Notes: generated from the letters alone by a model not told the origin. Counted from the stretch's first letter, positions 53,003 through 61,847 are shown. The stretch: DNA of 64,000 bases from Algisphaera agarilytica (GCF_014207595.1 NZ_JACHGY010000001.1:1674001-1738000); one strand, 5' to 3'. Made by a program: numbers and translations.

Positions 53003-53794
53003 ATGCCCGACACTGAAAGTTTCATCGCGCTGCTCGAACACGGTGCCGTCGCCGACCTTGCCCAGATCATCACGGACCACCCGCGGCGGGTGAACACCTT
53101 TCTCACCCAACCCGCGCCGCACGGCAGTGAGCAGTGGATGCCGATGCATTTCGCCGCGCGGGCCGGACACCTCGCCGCCGTGGAACTGATGCTGGAACAC
53201 CGCGTCCACCCCGACTGCCGGACACGCTTTAACACCCCGATGCATGCCCGACAGACCCCGCTGCACCTGGCCGCGGCCGGCGGGCACTTTCAAGTCATCG
53301 AACGTCTCCTCGAAGCACGCGCAGAGATCGAGGTGCGTGACGCCCAGCTCCGTTCGCCCATCTGGCTCGCCGCCCGGCATGGTCACCCCCAAGTCATCGC
53401 CGCCTTGGCCGCCCGTCGAGCCGACCTCGAAACCCGCGACACCCAGCAGCGCACCCCGCTCCATGCCGCCCTGCTCCCCCCCAAGCCGAGGGCTGAGCAA
53501 AGCGAAGCCCCGGATCGGCTCCTTCCTCCCCCCCCGATCACCTTCAACCCCGCCGCCGCCCTCGCCCTCCTCGACTCCGGCGCCGACCCCAACGCCACCT
53601 GCCCCAAAGAGCCCGAGGGCTTCACCCCCCTGCACCGCTGCGTCGCCCTCGGCGACCCTGCCTTCGACGTCGCCAAACGCCTGATCCAAGACGGCGCCAA
53701 CCGCACCGCCGTCGACCCCCGCACGTCTCGAACCCCTCACGCCTTGGCCCTACACCTCCAACGCAGCGCCGCCTGGATCGACCTTCTAGCCTGA
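53003..53794 (+). CDS. ankyrin repeat protein with inserted palindromic element
   Basis: The 263-residue protein is built of ankyrin repeats: MPMHFAARAGHLAAVELMLE, then TPLHLAAAGGHFQVIERLLE, SPIWLAARHGHPQVIAAL, a degenerate one beginning TPLHAALL, and TPLHRCVALGDPAFDVAKRL. Ankyrin repeats bind other proteins; the partner is unknown. Between repeats four and five lies a Pro-rich insert with KPRAEQSEAPD, encoded by the element at 53481-53516. There is no signal peptide. It is divergent from the glycogen synthase gene and convergent with the DUF3524 gene. Confidence 0.9.
   Translation: MPDTESFIALLEHGAVADLAQIITDHPRRVNTFLTQPAPHGSEQWMPMHFAARAGHLAAVELMLEHRVHPDCRTRFNTPMHARQTPLHLAAAGGHFQVIERLLEARAEIEVRDAQLRSPIWLAARHGHPQVIAALAARRADLETRDTQQRTPLHAALLPPKPRAEQSEAPDRLLPPPPITFNPAAALALLDSGADPNATCPKEPEGFTPLHRCVALGDPAFDVAKRLIQDGANRTAVDPRTSRTPHALALHLQRSAAWIDLLA
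53481..53516 (+). repeat. in-frame palindromic coding element, copy C
   Basis: Read on the plus strand this copy encodes KPRAEQSEAPD in the ankyrin protein. The 36 bases match 16115-16150 at nearly every position once reverse-complemented. As in the other two genes, the sense strand and reading frame are the same. Confidence 0.88.
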
Positions 53795-53827
53795 CCAGAT
53801 CAAATGGGCGCAACAGGCGTGTGGGCT

Positions 53828-54964
53828 TCAGCCCGCATGCCCACCCCCCAAACGCGCCATCGCCGCATCCAATCGCTCCGCCGCGTGCTCCCACCGATAC
53901 CGCTCGACCACTGCGTGATCCAGACCGGGGAGATCACCCACGTTCATCCGCATCAGATGATCCGCCAACCCATCGGGTGTCCCGTCGTAATAAAAACGCT
54001 CGTCCTCGCCGAACACTTCCGGGTACGCCAACCGGTGTGGGAACACCGGGAAGCATCCCGCAGCCACCGCTTCCACCACCGCGATGCCGAAGAACTCGTG
54101 CCGCGCGGTGGACACCACGACATCCGCCTCCCGCAGCGCCGCCTCATACTCGGCCCGGGAATCCTGGTAGCCCCAGCGCACGATCTCGTCAGCAAACCGT
54201 TTCTTGGCCGTGGCGAAACACTCGGGCACCTGCTTGAACGACTCGCCCAACACGCTCAACCTGAACCGCACCCCGCGCTTCTTGAGTTTCTTGAGCGCTG
54301 CGAAAAACGCATCGGGGTCTTTGTCGTGTTCCCACCGGCCGACCCACAGGATGTGCAGGAGCTCATCCCTTTCAGAACGAGTGGCTTCGACGGTATCCGG
54401 AGCATCGCCGAGCTGGACGCCGGGCGACAGCACCACCGATGCGTCGTGGATCATGTCCGGCAGGTGGTCCAGTTCACGGCCCGGCATCTTCTGCAACAGC
54501 TTCGACGTCGCCGTCAGGAACCCGTCGCGGTGATACGCCGAGTTCCACCCGATCGAAGGGCTCAGGCCGGGTGCACGCTGGATCGCCGCGAGGGCAGAGG
54601 TCAGATGCGTGATCGCGAAGTGCTGATCGCGCGGGTCGTCGTGGCGGGTGGGGTAGGTCAGTTGGTTCTCGTGGAAGTACACCATCGCTGGCAACGAGCG
54701 GAACCGGTGGTCGCACAACCCGTAGAAACTGGCGAGGTCCAGCATCGACGTGCACCAGACCGCATTCACGCCCCCCAAAGCCGCTTGCGGCTTAGCGCTC
54801 AGCAGTTCTGCCGCAAACGTCGCCCCCGCGTGCCGCATCCGCCACTTCCAATGATGACCCGGCAGCGTCAGCGTTTCGAAGTCGTGGCGCGAGTGTGCCA
54901 TCCACCCTTCGAGAAACGCCTTGTGGCTGCCGGTGTGGTACGGATTCAGGGCAAGGATGCGCAT
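53828..54964 (-). CDS. DUF3524 glycosyltransferase, tRNA-queuosine alpha-mannosyltransferase-like
   Basis: The 378-residue product (ATG at 54964; GTG at 54973 is open) opens with the DUF3524 pattern RILALNPYHTGSHKAFLEGW and LTLPGHHWKWRMRHAG, followed by the glycosyltransferase 4 domain with E-x7-E in RHEFFGIAVVEAVAAG. The vertebrate member of this family adds mannose to queuosine in tRNA-Asp. The bacterial proteins are presumed to do similar chemistry, but the substrate is not proven. It lies directly downstream of the TSUP transporter gene on the same strand. Confidence 0.88.
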   Translation of the reverse strand: MRILALNPYHTGSHKAFLEGWMAHSRHDFETLTLPGHHWKWRMRHAGATFAAELLSAKPQAALGGVNAVWCTSMLDLASFYGLCDHRFRSLPAMVYFHENQLTYPTRHDDPRDQHFAITHLTSALAAIQRAPGLSPSIGWNSAYHRDGFLTATSKLLQKMPGRELDHLPDMIHDASVVLSPGVQLGDAPDTVEATRSERDELLHILWVGRWEHDKDPDAFFAALKKLKKRGVRFRLSVLGESFKQVPECFATAKKRFADEIVRWGYQDSRAEYEAALREADVVVSTARHEFFGIAVVEAVAAGCFPVFPHRLAYPEVFGEDERFYYDGTPDGLADHLMRMNVGDLPGLDHAVVERYRWEHAAERLDAAMARLGGGHAG

Positions 54965-54974
54965 CGCCCACACA

Positions 54975-55745
54975 TTACCTCAACCAGGGCGAGGCGATCG
55001 ACACAACCGCCAACACCACCAGCATCCCCAGCGTCACCCGACGCAGCGTCTGCCGCGACCACCGCGAGCCCACCTTCGCCCCGCAGTTGCCCATGAACAC
55101 CACCACCGGCGTCATCACCAGCCCGCCCGCGATCGCCCACCACAGCTCCCCGCCGAACTTCCACAACATCAACCCCAACTGCACCGGCATGAGTTGGAGA
55201 AACAGCACCCAGAGGAACGCCCGGGTCCGCTGCGTCGACCAATCGTGGGACACCACCCACAACACCAACGGCGGCCCGCCCATCCCCGTCGTCCCGCTCA
55301 GCACCCCGCTGCTCAGACTCACCGCGGGCACCCATTTCTTCGAGACCCGTTCCCGGGGTTTGGGACGCAACAGCGCGGTCAACGCCACTACTCCCAGCAG
55401 CACCACCCCCACGCCTTGTTTCATCAGCTCGACCCCGCCCGCGGTGAGCCAGGCCATGATCACCAGCCCGATCGGCACGCCGATCATCCGCCCCACCATC
55501 ATGCCGGGCATGTCGCGCCAGACGATGTGCTTGCGAAACTTCCAGCTGCCCGCCGCGGTCTGCGTGAGCACCGTGGTCCCCAACACGGCAACGGCTTGAT
55601 GCAGATCCAGTCCCGCCCAGATCAGCAGCGGCACCGAGACCAGCCCAAACCCAAACCCCGCGGCGCCCTGGACAAACGCTCCCAATGCCAGCGCACCGAT
55701 CGCGAAGAGAAGATGCGCGGTGCCGAGTTGTTCGAGCAGGGGCAT
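54975..55745 (-). CDS. TSUP-family transporter (TauE/SafE-like)
   Basis: The 256-residue protein has about seven to eight hydrophobic helices and the duplicated TSUP pattern: GAFVQGAAGFGFGLVSVPLL in the first half and LSSGVLSGTTGMGGPPLVLW in the second. The family exports or imports small sulfur or carbon anions such as sulfite, sulfoacetate or taurine derivatives; the substrate here is unknown. It is followed after ten bases by the DUF3524 gene and preceded by a redoxin gene, so all three may be cotranscribed. Confidence 0.9.
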   Translation of the reverse strand: MPLLEQLGTAHLLFAIGALALGAFVQGAAGFGFGLVSVPLLIWAGLDLHQAVAVLGTTVLTQTAAGSWKFRKHIVWRDMPGMMVGRMIGVPIGLVIMAWLTAGGVELMKQGVGVVLLGVVALTALLRPKPRERVSKKWVPAVSLSSGVLSGTTGMGGPPLVLWVVSHDWSTQRTRAFLWVLFLQLMPVQLGLMLWKFGGELWWAIAGGLVMTPVVVFMGNCGAKVGSRWSRQTLRRVTLGMLVVLAVVSIASPWLR

Positions 55746-55754
55746 CCGCCGAGC

Positions 55755-56354
55755 TTAGCCGAAGTAGGCCGGCTCGTTGCCCGCGATCCATTTGATGTTG
55801 CAGCCGATCGACGGCCACTGCTGCTCGGGCATCGGCTTCCCAGCCAATAACGCGTCGAGCGCCGCCCGCATGTCTTCGCCGTTGGCGGCGCCGTTGCGGT
55901 CGTCGTAGTTGCCGCTGCTGATGCGGTACGGCCGGGTGCTGTCGAGCTGGCCGCGGTAGGCGAGCTTGTGCTCCGCATCGAACAGGAAGAAGTCCGGCGT
56001 ACACGCCGCGGTGTACGCCTTGGCCACCGATTGGTCGGCGTCGTAGAGATACGGGAACGTGTACCCCCGCTTGGTCTTTTCCTCAGCCATCTTGTCCGGC
56101 GCGTCCGCGGGGTAGTTCGCCACGTCGTTGGATTGGACCGCCACGATGCCAACCTGGTCCCCGTAGTCCGCGGCGAGACGGGCGAGTTCGGGCGCAACGT
56201 GGATGACAAACGGGCAGTGGTTGCAGATGAACATCACCAGCAGCGGTTTACCGGTGTAGTGACCGAGCGAGACGGTGCTGCCGTCGGTGTCGGTCAGGGC
56301 GAAGTCCGGCGCGGGCGTGCCGAGGGCGAGCATGGTGGACGGGGTATGGGCCAT
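55755..56354 (-). CDS. thioredoxin-fold protein with CxxC (redoxin family)
   Basis: From the ATG at 56354, preceded by GAAGGAA, the protein is 199 residues. It has an AhpC/redoxin-type thioredoxin fold: APDFALTDTDGSTVSLGHY, then the active-site FICNHCPFVIHVAPEL with a CNHC CxxC. The cis-Pro loop is TPDFFLFD. A further Cys in SIGCNIKW near the C-terminus is typical of this cytoplasmic subfamily. The electron donor and target are unknown. It lies nine bases upstream of the TSUP gene. Confidence 0.93.
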   Translation of the reverse strand: MAHTPSTMLALGTPAPDFALTDTDGSTVSLGHYTGKPLLVMFICNHCPFVIHVAPELARLAADYGDQVGIVAVQSNDVANYPADAPDKMAEEKTKRGYTFPYLYDADQSVAKAYTAACTPDFFLFDAEHKLAYRGQLDSTRPYRISSGNYDDRNGAANGEDMRAALDALLAGKPMPEQQWPSIGCNIKWIAGNEPAYFG

Positions 56355-56390
56355 GGGGTTCCTTCTCAAGTGCATGTGAGCGTGGCCACA

Positions 56391-57920
56391 TCAATATAGA
56401 CCGTTGAGATCGAACGATTCATCCTCGAGCTCGAGTGTCCCGCGGATGTCGGGGTCCAGAAGGGTCATATTCCAATCGTCGGGTTCATCGTTCGGGAAGT
56501 CTGCCATATCGTAGTCATCCCACCGGTCGAGTCCGCTGTCGTCTCGGCCGTTGCTGCCGAAGGAATACACCTTGAACCCCTGCTCGGTTCGGGTCACCGC
56601 CAGACGGTTGCCCCAATCGTCGATCGGCGGCAGGTCTGAGAGTTGGATCTGCTCGATCGACGTGGGCCAAGCCCCTTCCCGCAGGCGGTATCGCTCGGCC
56701 TCCAGGCCGTAGATGTGGCAATACAACGTGGTCCGCCCTTGACGAAGTGTCCTCAGGTTCGAGTCGACCGCCTTGGGCGTATAGAACTCGGTGTCGTCGA
56801 CCTCATCAAGTAGGGCGGGGTCAACTTCGCCATCGTTTTCGACTTGCTCTAGCGCCTGAAGCATGTACTCGTATTCGCGAACCATCCGCAGCTGCATGCG
56901 GCCGGGGCAAATCCAATAGGACGCGAAACCGATCCGGTTGGCCCAGTCGTACCACCAGGCTTCGACGCGTTCGTAGGGCGTGCCGGTGAATTCTTCGTGG
57001 ATCGTCTGGCGGACCTGCTCCCAGACATCGCTGATGTAAATGCCTTGGGCGAGCGTGTGGTTCAGGGCTTCGTCAGGGTCCAGCCATCGGGCGAGATCGC
57101 GTTGGGCTTCCCGCTTCATGATGTTGAGGGTGTCCCATCCATCGACGGCGGTTATGAGTTCGCATTGCATCCGAGCCAGGGCGTCATCCGGAAACTCTTG
57201 TCGGCTGAGCGAATCTTCCACCATGGAAAAACCCAGGGCGACGATCGAGAGGTCGACCAACGCCGACAGGAGGGTGTCGTCTTGCCGCAGGGATTTGGCT
57301 ACCAACAACACGTCGCCGACCATCTCGGCCGCTTGCTCGGGTTTGTCTTGTTCAATCAGTAGCAGATGGCGGATCGATAACCACCGGGCTAAGTGCCTAG
57401 AGCCAGAGAGGACCTCCAGTTTCTGCTGCAGATCGAATTCTCTTTGGGGATCAAAGTCGAAGGATTCGTAGGCCCGGGCGGCCTTCATGGCTCGATAGCC
57501 GTCTCGACTCAACTCGACCATCTGGGTCAGGGTCTCGATTTGGTCGGCTTCGAGGGGGACGCCGAACTCTGGCCAGTCGGCCATGCCGAACACCGGCCAA
57601 TCCTCATGCCGCGTCTCGCTAACAAACATCAAGATGGCGGCGGCCCGAAGGTGTCGGGCCCCGTTTTCCTCGGCAGGGATCGCCACGGGCTCGGGTGGGA
57701 ATTCCCCTTGATCCACGACGGCCCGGACCGCGTCCTCGACCGCTCGCTGCCCTTGGTGGTTGGTCCAGCTGATCCAGCCCACGCCAAGGGGCAAGGCGAC
57801 CAGCAGCAGCAGAGCAACGACCTTGATCCCCCGCCAAAGCCAGCGGAACGTCGTGCGTGTCAACCTGCGTCGGCGAGAAGGCTTGGGGGCGGCGGCTTTG
57901 GTGTTCGCGGAATCAGGCAT
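56391..57920 (-). CDS. membrane-anchored hypothetical protein with pseudopilin-like C-terminus
   Basis: The 509-residue product has a basic N-terminus and one transmembrane helix (about 33-52), leaving a large periplasmic part. Most of it is helical with no family I recognise (DALARMQCELITAVDGWDTL). The last 120 residues resemble the C-terminal half of GspG-type pseudopilins: YRLREGAWPTSIEQIQ, LPPIDDWGNRLAVTRT, and GFKVYSFGSNGRDDSGL. In GspG such a loop binds calcium. The link to type II secretion is by similarity only. Two short perfect palindromes lie just upstream of the ATG. Confidence 0.75.
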   Translation of the reverse strand: MPDSANTKAAAPKPSRRRRLTRTTFRWLWRGIKVVALLLLVALPLGVGWISWTNHQGQRAVEDAVRAVVDQGEFPPEPVAIPAEENGARHLRAAAILMFVSETRHEDWPVFGMADWPEFGVPLEADQIETLTQMVELSRDGYRAMKAARAYESFDFDPQREFDLQQKLEVLSGSRHLARWLSIRHLLLIEQDKPEQAAEMVGDVLLVAKSLRQDDTLLSALVDLSIVALGFSMVEDSLSRQEFPDDALARMQCELITAVDGWDTLNIMKREAQRDLARWLDPDEALNHTLAQGIYISDVWEQVRQTIHEEFTGTPYERVEAWWYDWANRIGFASYWICPGRMQLRMVREYEYMLQALEQVENDGEVDPALLDEVDDTEFYTPKAVDSNLRTLRQGRTTLYCHIYGLEAERYRLREGAWPTSIEQIQLSDLPPIDDWGNRLAVTRTEQGFKVYSFGSNGRDDSGLDRWDDYDMADFPNDEPDDWNMTLLDPDIRGTLELEDESFDLNGLY

Positions 57921-57948
57921 GGTAGGATCACCCTACCATCTGCGATGG
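57921..57948. promoter_or_regulatory. tandem short palindromes between divergent genes
   Basis: GGTAGG-N5-CCTACC (57921-57937) and CCATC-TGC-GATGG (57936-57948) sit immediately upstream of the minus-strand start at 57920 and 67 bases before the antiporter start. They could be an operator, or an RNA hairpin covering the ribosome-binding site of the minus-strand gene. No Shine-Dalgarno is otherwise visible there. Confidence 0.4.
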
Positions 57949-58014
57949 TGGCAGAGTTTGGGATATCGCCCCACATCTTCGCGTTTTTGAGTTGGGTTTG
58001 AACGGAGTTTGATC

Positions 58015-59823
58015 GTGCCCTCGATTTGGGAACCCCTATTCGGAATCATCGTGCTCTTGGCGTTGGCGATGACGCTGGGGTCGATTGCCGAACGGCTCAA
58101 GCAGTCGGCGATTGTGGGGTTCATGCTCGCGGGGCTTCTGCTGGGGCCGAACGTGCTGGGCCGGTTTGTGCAGTGGTTCCAAGAGAAGCAGAGCGACACC
58201 GTGATTACCGGGGCGGACGCGATCCCGCCGCAGGTCCCGGCGGTGCTGCGGGCGATGATCGACCCGGCCCAGATCACCGCCATCGCCGACCTGGGCGTGA
58301 CACTGCTCATGTTCACGATCGGGCTGGAGTTTTCCTGGTCTCGGCTCAAACGGCTGGGGCTCAAAGCGATCGCCACCGGCGTGATGCAGATCGTCGTGAC
58401 CATGGCCGCGACCACCGCGATCGTCATGCTCTTCAACCTGTCGTTCACCGCGGGCGTCGCGCTCGGCGGGATCTTTGCGCTCAGCTCCACCGGCGTGGTC
58501 ATGCCCGCCCTGGCCCGGCGGAGCGAGGTCGACTCGGTCCACGGCCGATTCGCGCTGGGCATCCTCCTGGTTCAGGACATCGCGGTGATCCCGCTGGTCC
58601 TGATCATCGCGGCGCTCGGCGGGACGGGCACGGTCGGACAGGTGGTCTGGCACACGGTGGGCCAGTTCGGCATCGTGGCGGGGTTCATCGTCTGTTGTGT
58701 GGTCCTGGTGAAGTATGTCGTGCCGAGGGTCGTGGCGTTCAACGCGCCGACGGGCAACCGGGAAGTCACGGTGCTGTTTGCGATCGTGCTGTCACTGGGC
58801 GCGGCGTGGGGCGCGCACAAGCTGGGCCTGTCGCCGGCACTGGGCGCGTTTATCGCGGCGATCTTTCTGGGTGAATCCGCCATCGCGCCGCGGCTGCGGG
58901 GTGATGTGGGTCCGCTTAAGACGATCTTTGTGACGATGTTCTTCGCGTCGATCGGCATGCTGGGCGATCCGGTGTGGATCGTGCAGCACTGGTGGCAGGT
59001 CGGCGTGGCGCTCGGGATTTTGCTGCTGGTCAAGCCGACGGTGGTCTGGGGCGTCGGCCGGGTGTTCAAGCTGGCTCACCGCCACGCGATCGCGGCGGGC
59101 GTGTGCATGGGGCAGGTCGGGGTGTTCAGCTTCGTGCTGGCCCGCTCGGCTCAGGACGGCCAGGTCATCTCCGAACAGATGTTCTCGCTGGTGGTCAGCA
59201 TCACGATCCTGACCCTGTTCCTGACGCCCTACCTCGTGACCTTCGCGCCCACCGCCGGGGCCAAGGGCGAACGGCTACTCCGCCGGTGGGGCCTGGCGAA
59301 GATCGGCAGCGGGGTCGACGCCTCGGTCGGCCGGGAGCTGTCGAGCCACATCGTCGTCGTCGGCTTCGGCCCGGCGGGCCGTGCGGTGGCCAACCGCATG
59401 TACCAGTCCGGCTCAACGGTGGTGGTCGTGGACCTCAACCCGCAGTCGATCAAGGCGGCCCGCGACGCGGGCATGCGTGCGATGGTCGGCGACGCCTCTT
59501 CGCCGGAGCTGCTCAAACAGGTGAGCATCGACACCGCCGAGGCCTTGGTCATCACCCTACCCGACCATTACCTGGCGATGGCGGTGATCGTCGAGGCCCT
59601 CGAGCTGGCCCCGAAGGTGCAGATCGTCGTCCGCGCCCGCTACCACCGCTACGTCGACCTGCTCACCCGAACCGGGGCGAACGTCGTCATCGACGAAGAA
59701 GCCAACGTCGGCGACCGCCTGAGCGAATCGCTACGGGTAAAGGTGAGCACCGACAGCGAGCGGGATCACGAGGTGATTAAGGAAGAAGCTACGGCTCCTG
59801 GGGGTAAAACAGAGACCGAGTAA
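58015..59823 (+). CDS. Kef-type K+/H+ antiporter with TrkA-N domain
   Basis: The start is the GTG at 58015, seven bases after GGAG; the TTG at 58009 is too close to it. The 602-residue product has a CPA2 antiporter membrane domain (about 5-400, twelve or so helices; GFMLAGLLLGPNVLG, LTFTIGLEFSW-like segment, LSPALGAFIAAIFLGES). A cytoplasmic TrkA-N domain follows (about 435-560, VVVGFGPAGRAVANRM and VVVDLNPQS, GDASSPELLKQ). It probably exports potassium or sodium in exchange for protons, with gating by nucleotide or glutathione-type ligands. Confidence 0.94.
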   Translation: MPSIWEPLFGIIVLLALAMTLGSIAERLKQSAIVGFMLAGLLLGPNVLGRFVQWFQEKQSDTVITGADAIPPQVPAVLRAMIDPAQITAIADLGVTLLMFTIGLEFSWSRLKRLGLKAIATGVMQIVVTMAATTAIVMLFNLSFTAGVALGGIFALSSTGVVMPALARRSEVDSVHGRFALGILLVQDIAVIPLVLIIAALGGTGTVGQVVWHTVGQFGIVAGFIVCCVVLVKYVVPRVVAFNAPTGNREVTVLFAIVLSLGAAWGAHKLGLSPALGAFIAAIFLGESAIAPRLRGDVGPLKTIFVTMFFASIGMLGDPVWIVQHWWQVGVALGILLLVKPTVVWGVGRVFKLAHRHAIAAGVCMGQVGVFSFVLARSAQDGQVISEQMFSLVVSITILTLFLTPYLVTFAPTAGAKGERLLRRWGLAKIGSGVDASVGRELSSHIVVVGFGPAGRAVANRMYQSGSTVVVVDLNPQSIKAARDAGMRAMVGDASSPELLKQVSIDTAEALVITLPDHYLAMAVIVEALELAPKVQIVVRARYHRYVDLLTRTGANVVIDEEANVGDRLSESLRVKVSTDSERDHEVIKEEATAPGGKTETE

Positions 59824-59888
59824 TCTAAATAGTCCTCCGCGTTTCAGTTCTTCTTCTGTGTTGCGACGAGTGTTAAACTGGTCTTTCA

Positions 59889-60326
59889 ATGGAACAAGCC
59901 TTATCGAAGACCCGGGTTCGTGTGGCAAACAACCAGTTCGTACACACCGACAAAACAGGCAACGTCGTTGCTTGTTTTGAATTGATGGACCTGGAAGAAA
60001 TCACGGTTGAGAAGAAACGAGACTATGTTCTCGTCATCGCGTTTGTGTCGCTAGGGATTGCCGCTGCAGTGTTATGCAAGCTGTATATTCCGATCGATTG
60101 GCTCTCCTGGCTATTGACCGTCGTCTTTGGCGTTTGCGTGATCTTGGTCATCCTTGGAGGGGAAAGTCGTGACTTGGTTGTTCAGACTTCTGCAGGAACG
60201 ACACGGATTCCGGTGAATGACGATTTTGAGCAGGCCGAAAGTTTTGCTCACTCGTTAACACATGCGGCGCGGAGGTGTCGCTTCGAAAACGGTATATCAG
60301 CGACGCTTTCGAATGACTGCGAGTGA
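59889..60326 (+). CDS. small two-helix membrane protein of unknown function
   Basis: The 145-residue protein has two transmembrane helices (about 45-65 and 70-92) with a soluble N-terminus (NNQFVHTDKTGNVVACFELM) and C-terminus (LVVQTSAGTTRIPVNDDFEQ). The arrangement of beta strands around a helical hairpin, with a last amphipathic helix (AESFAHSLTHAARRC), resembles small PH-like or DUF6232-type membrane proteins. That is a guess from shape. Base and codon use look less GC-rich than the neighbours, which may mean recent transfer. It is convergent with lpdA. Confidence 0.7.
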   Translation: MEQALSKTRVRVANNQFVHTDKTGNVVACFELMDLEEITVEKKRDYVLVIAFVSLGIAAAVLCKLYIPIDWLSWLLTVVFGVCVILVILGGESRDLVVQTSAGTTRIPVNDDFEQAESFAHSLTHAARRCRFENGISATLSNDCE

Positions 60327-60344
60327 GTTAAGCGATATGGTTGA

Positions 60345-61847
60345 TTAGAAGTGGATCATCCGCCCGTCGGTGCCCAGGGCCGCTTCGTGGACGGCTTCGG
60401 ACATGGTCGGGTGGGCGTGGATGGTCGCGATGAGTTCTTCGGCGGTGGCTTCGAGGCGGCGGGCCAGGCCCATCTCGGCGATCATTTCGGTGACACCTTC
60501 GCCGATCATGTGGGCGCCGAGGATCTCGTTGTGCTCTTTGCCGGTGATGAGTTTGACGAAGCCGGTGGTGTCGCCCAGGGCCTGGGCTTTGCCCGAGGCG
60601 GCGAAGGGGAACTTGCCGACGTTGTACTCGATGCCCTGTTCTTTGCAGGCCTGTTCGGTGAAGCCGATGCTGGCGACCTGCGGGTTGCAGTAGGTGCAGC
60701 CGGGGATGGAGGAGTAGTCGACGTCGGGGGCGTCGTGGCCGTACATGCGTTCTACGCAGAGGATGGCTTCTTCCGAGGCGACGTGGGCGAGCCAGGGCGG
60801 GCCGATGACGTCGCCCACGGCGTAGATGCCGGGGACCGAGGTCTGGTAGTCGGCGCCGGGAGCTTTGTAGTCGGTTTTGATGTGGCCCTTGAAAAGCTCG
60901 ATGCCGAGGCCGTCTTCGAAGAGGCCGTCGAACCGGCCGCGGACACCGATGGCGACCAGGACCTTGTCGGCTTCGATGGTCTGGGTCTTGGACTCGTCGT
61001 CGACCTTGGTAACCACGGCCTTGATGCCGGCGTCGGTGGTCTCGATGGACTTGGTGACATGGCCGGTGAGGATGTTGACGCCCTGCTTCTTGAAGGCTTT
61101 CTCGGCGGCCTTGGAGACGTCGAGGTCTTCGACGGGCAGGACGCGGTCGAGCATCTCGACAACGGTGACCTCGGTGCCGAAGGCGTTGTAGAAGTAGGCG
61201 AACTCCATGCCGATGGCGCCCGAGCCGACGACCAGGAGCTTCTCGGGTTTCTCGGGCAGGTTCATCGCCTCTTTGGAGGTGATGATCTTCTCGCCGTCGA
61301 AGGGCGCACCGGGCAGGGCGCGGGGCGAGGCGCCGGTGGCGATGAGGATCTTGTCGGCCTTGAGGGTGTACTTGGGCTTCGAGGTGAAGCGGACCTCGGC
61401 GGGCATGTCCTGGTCGATCGCGGGACGCTTGGGGTCGATCGAGGCGTCGACGTCGGCGTGGTCGTAGATCGAGACCATGCCGGCCTTGGGGATGAAGGCG
61501 TGGCCGGCGAAGTGGGTGATCTTGTTCTTTTTGAAGAGGAAGCCGATCCCGTTGCTGAGGTTGCCCGCGACGCTGCGCGACCGGCCGATGATCTTGTCCC
61601 AGTCGTAGGACAGGCCCTCGACCTTGATGCCGAAGTCTTCGCCCTCGTGTTGGATCTTGGAGTACATCTCGGCACCGGCGATGAGGGCCTTGGTCGGGAT
61701 GCAGCCCCAGTTGAGGCAGACACCGCCTAGGGCGTCACGCTCGACGCAGGCGACGGACTTGCCCATCTGGGCGGCACGGATGGCGGCGACGTAGCCTGCG
61801 GGGCCCCCGCCGACGACGATGAGATCGAATTGGGTTTGGTTAGCCAT
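60345..61847 (-). CDS. lpdA: dihydrolipoyl dehydrogenase
   Basis: The 500-residue flavoprotein reoxidises the lipoyl groups of 2-oxoacid dehydrogenase complexes or the glycine cleavage system, giving NADH. The FAD motif is LIVVGGGPAGYVAAIRAAQM. The redox disulfide is in LGGVCLNWGCIPTKALI. The NAD motif is LLVVGSGAIGMEFAYFYN. The C-terminal His-Glu pair is in HAHPTMSEAVHEA. An insert near residue 130 (KAGMVSIYDHADVDASIDP) is longer than in the bacterial norm. The partner E1/E2 genes are not in the window. Confidence 0.96.
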   Translation of the reverse strand: MANQTQFDLIVVGGGPAGYVAAIRAAQMGKSVACVERDALGGVCLNWGCIPTKALIAGAEMYSKIQHEGEDFGIKVEGLSYDWDKIIGRSRSVAGNLSNGIGFLFKKNKITHFAGHAFIPKAGMVSIYDHADVDASIDPKRPAIDQDMPAEVRFTSKPKYTLKADKILIATGASPRALPGAPFDGEKIITSKEAMNLPEKPEKLLVVGSGAIGMEFAYFYNAFGTEVTVVEMLDRVLPVEDLDVSKAAEKAFKKQGVNILTGHVTKSIETTDAGIKAVVTKVDDESKTQTIEADKVLVAIGVRGRFDGLFEDGLGIELFKGHIKTDYKAPGADYQTSVPGIYAVGDVIGPPWLAHVASEEAILCVERMYGHDAPDVDYSSIPGCTYCNPQVASIGFTEQACKEQGIEYNVGKFPFAASGKAQALGDTTGFVKLITGKEHNEILGAHMIGEGVTEMIAEMGLARRLEATAEELIATIHAHPTMSEAVHEAALGTDGRMIHF

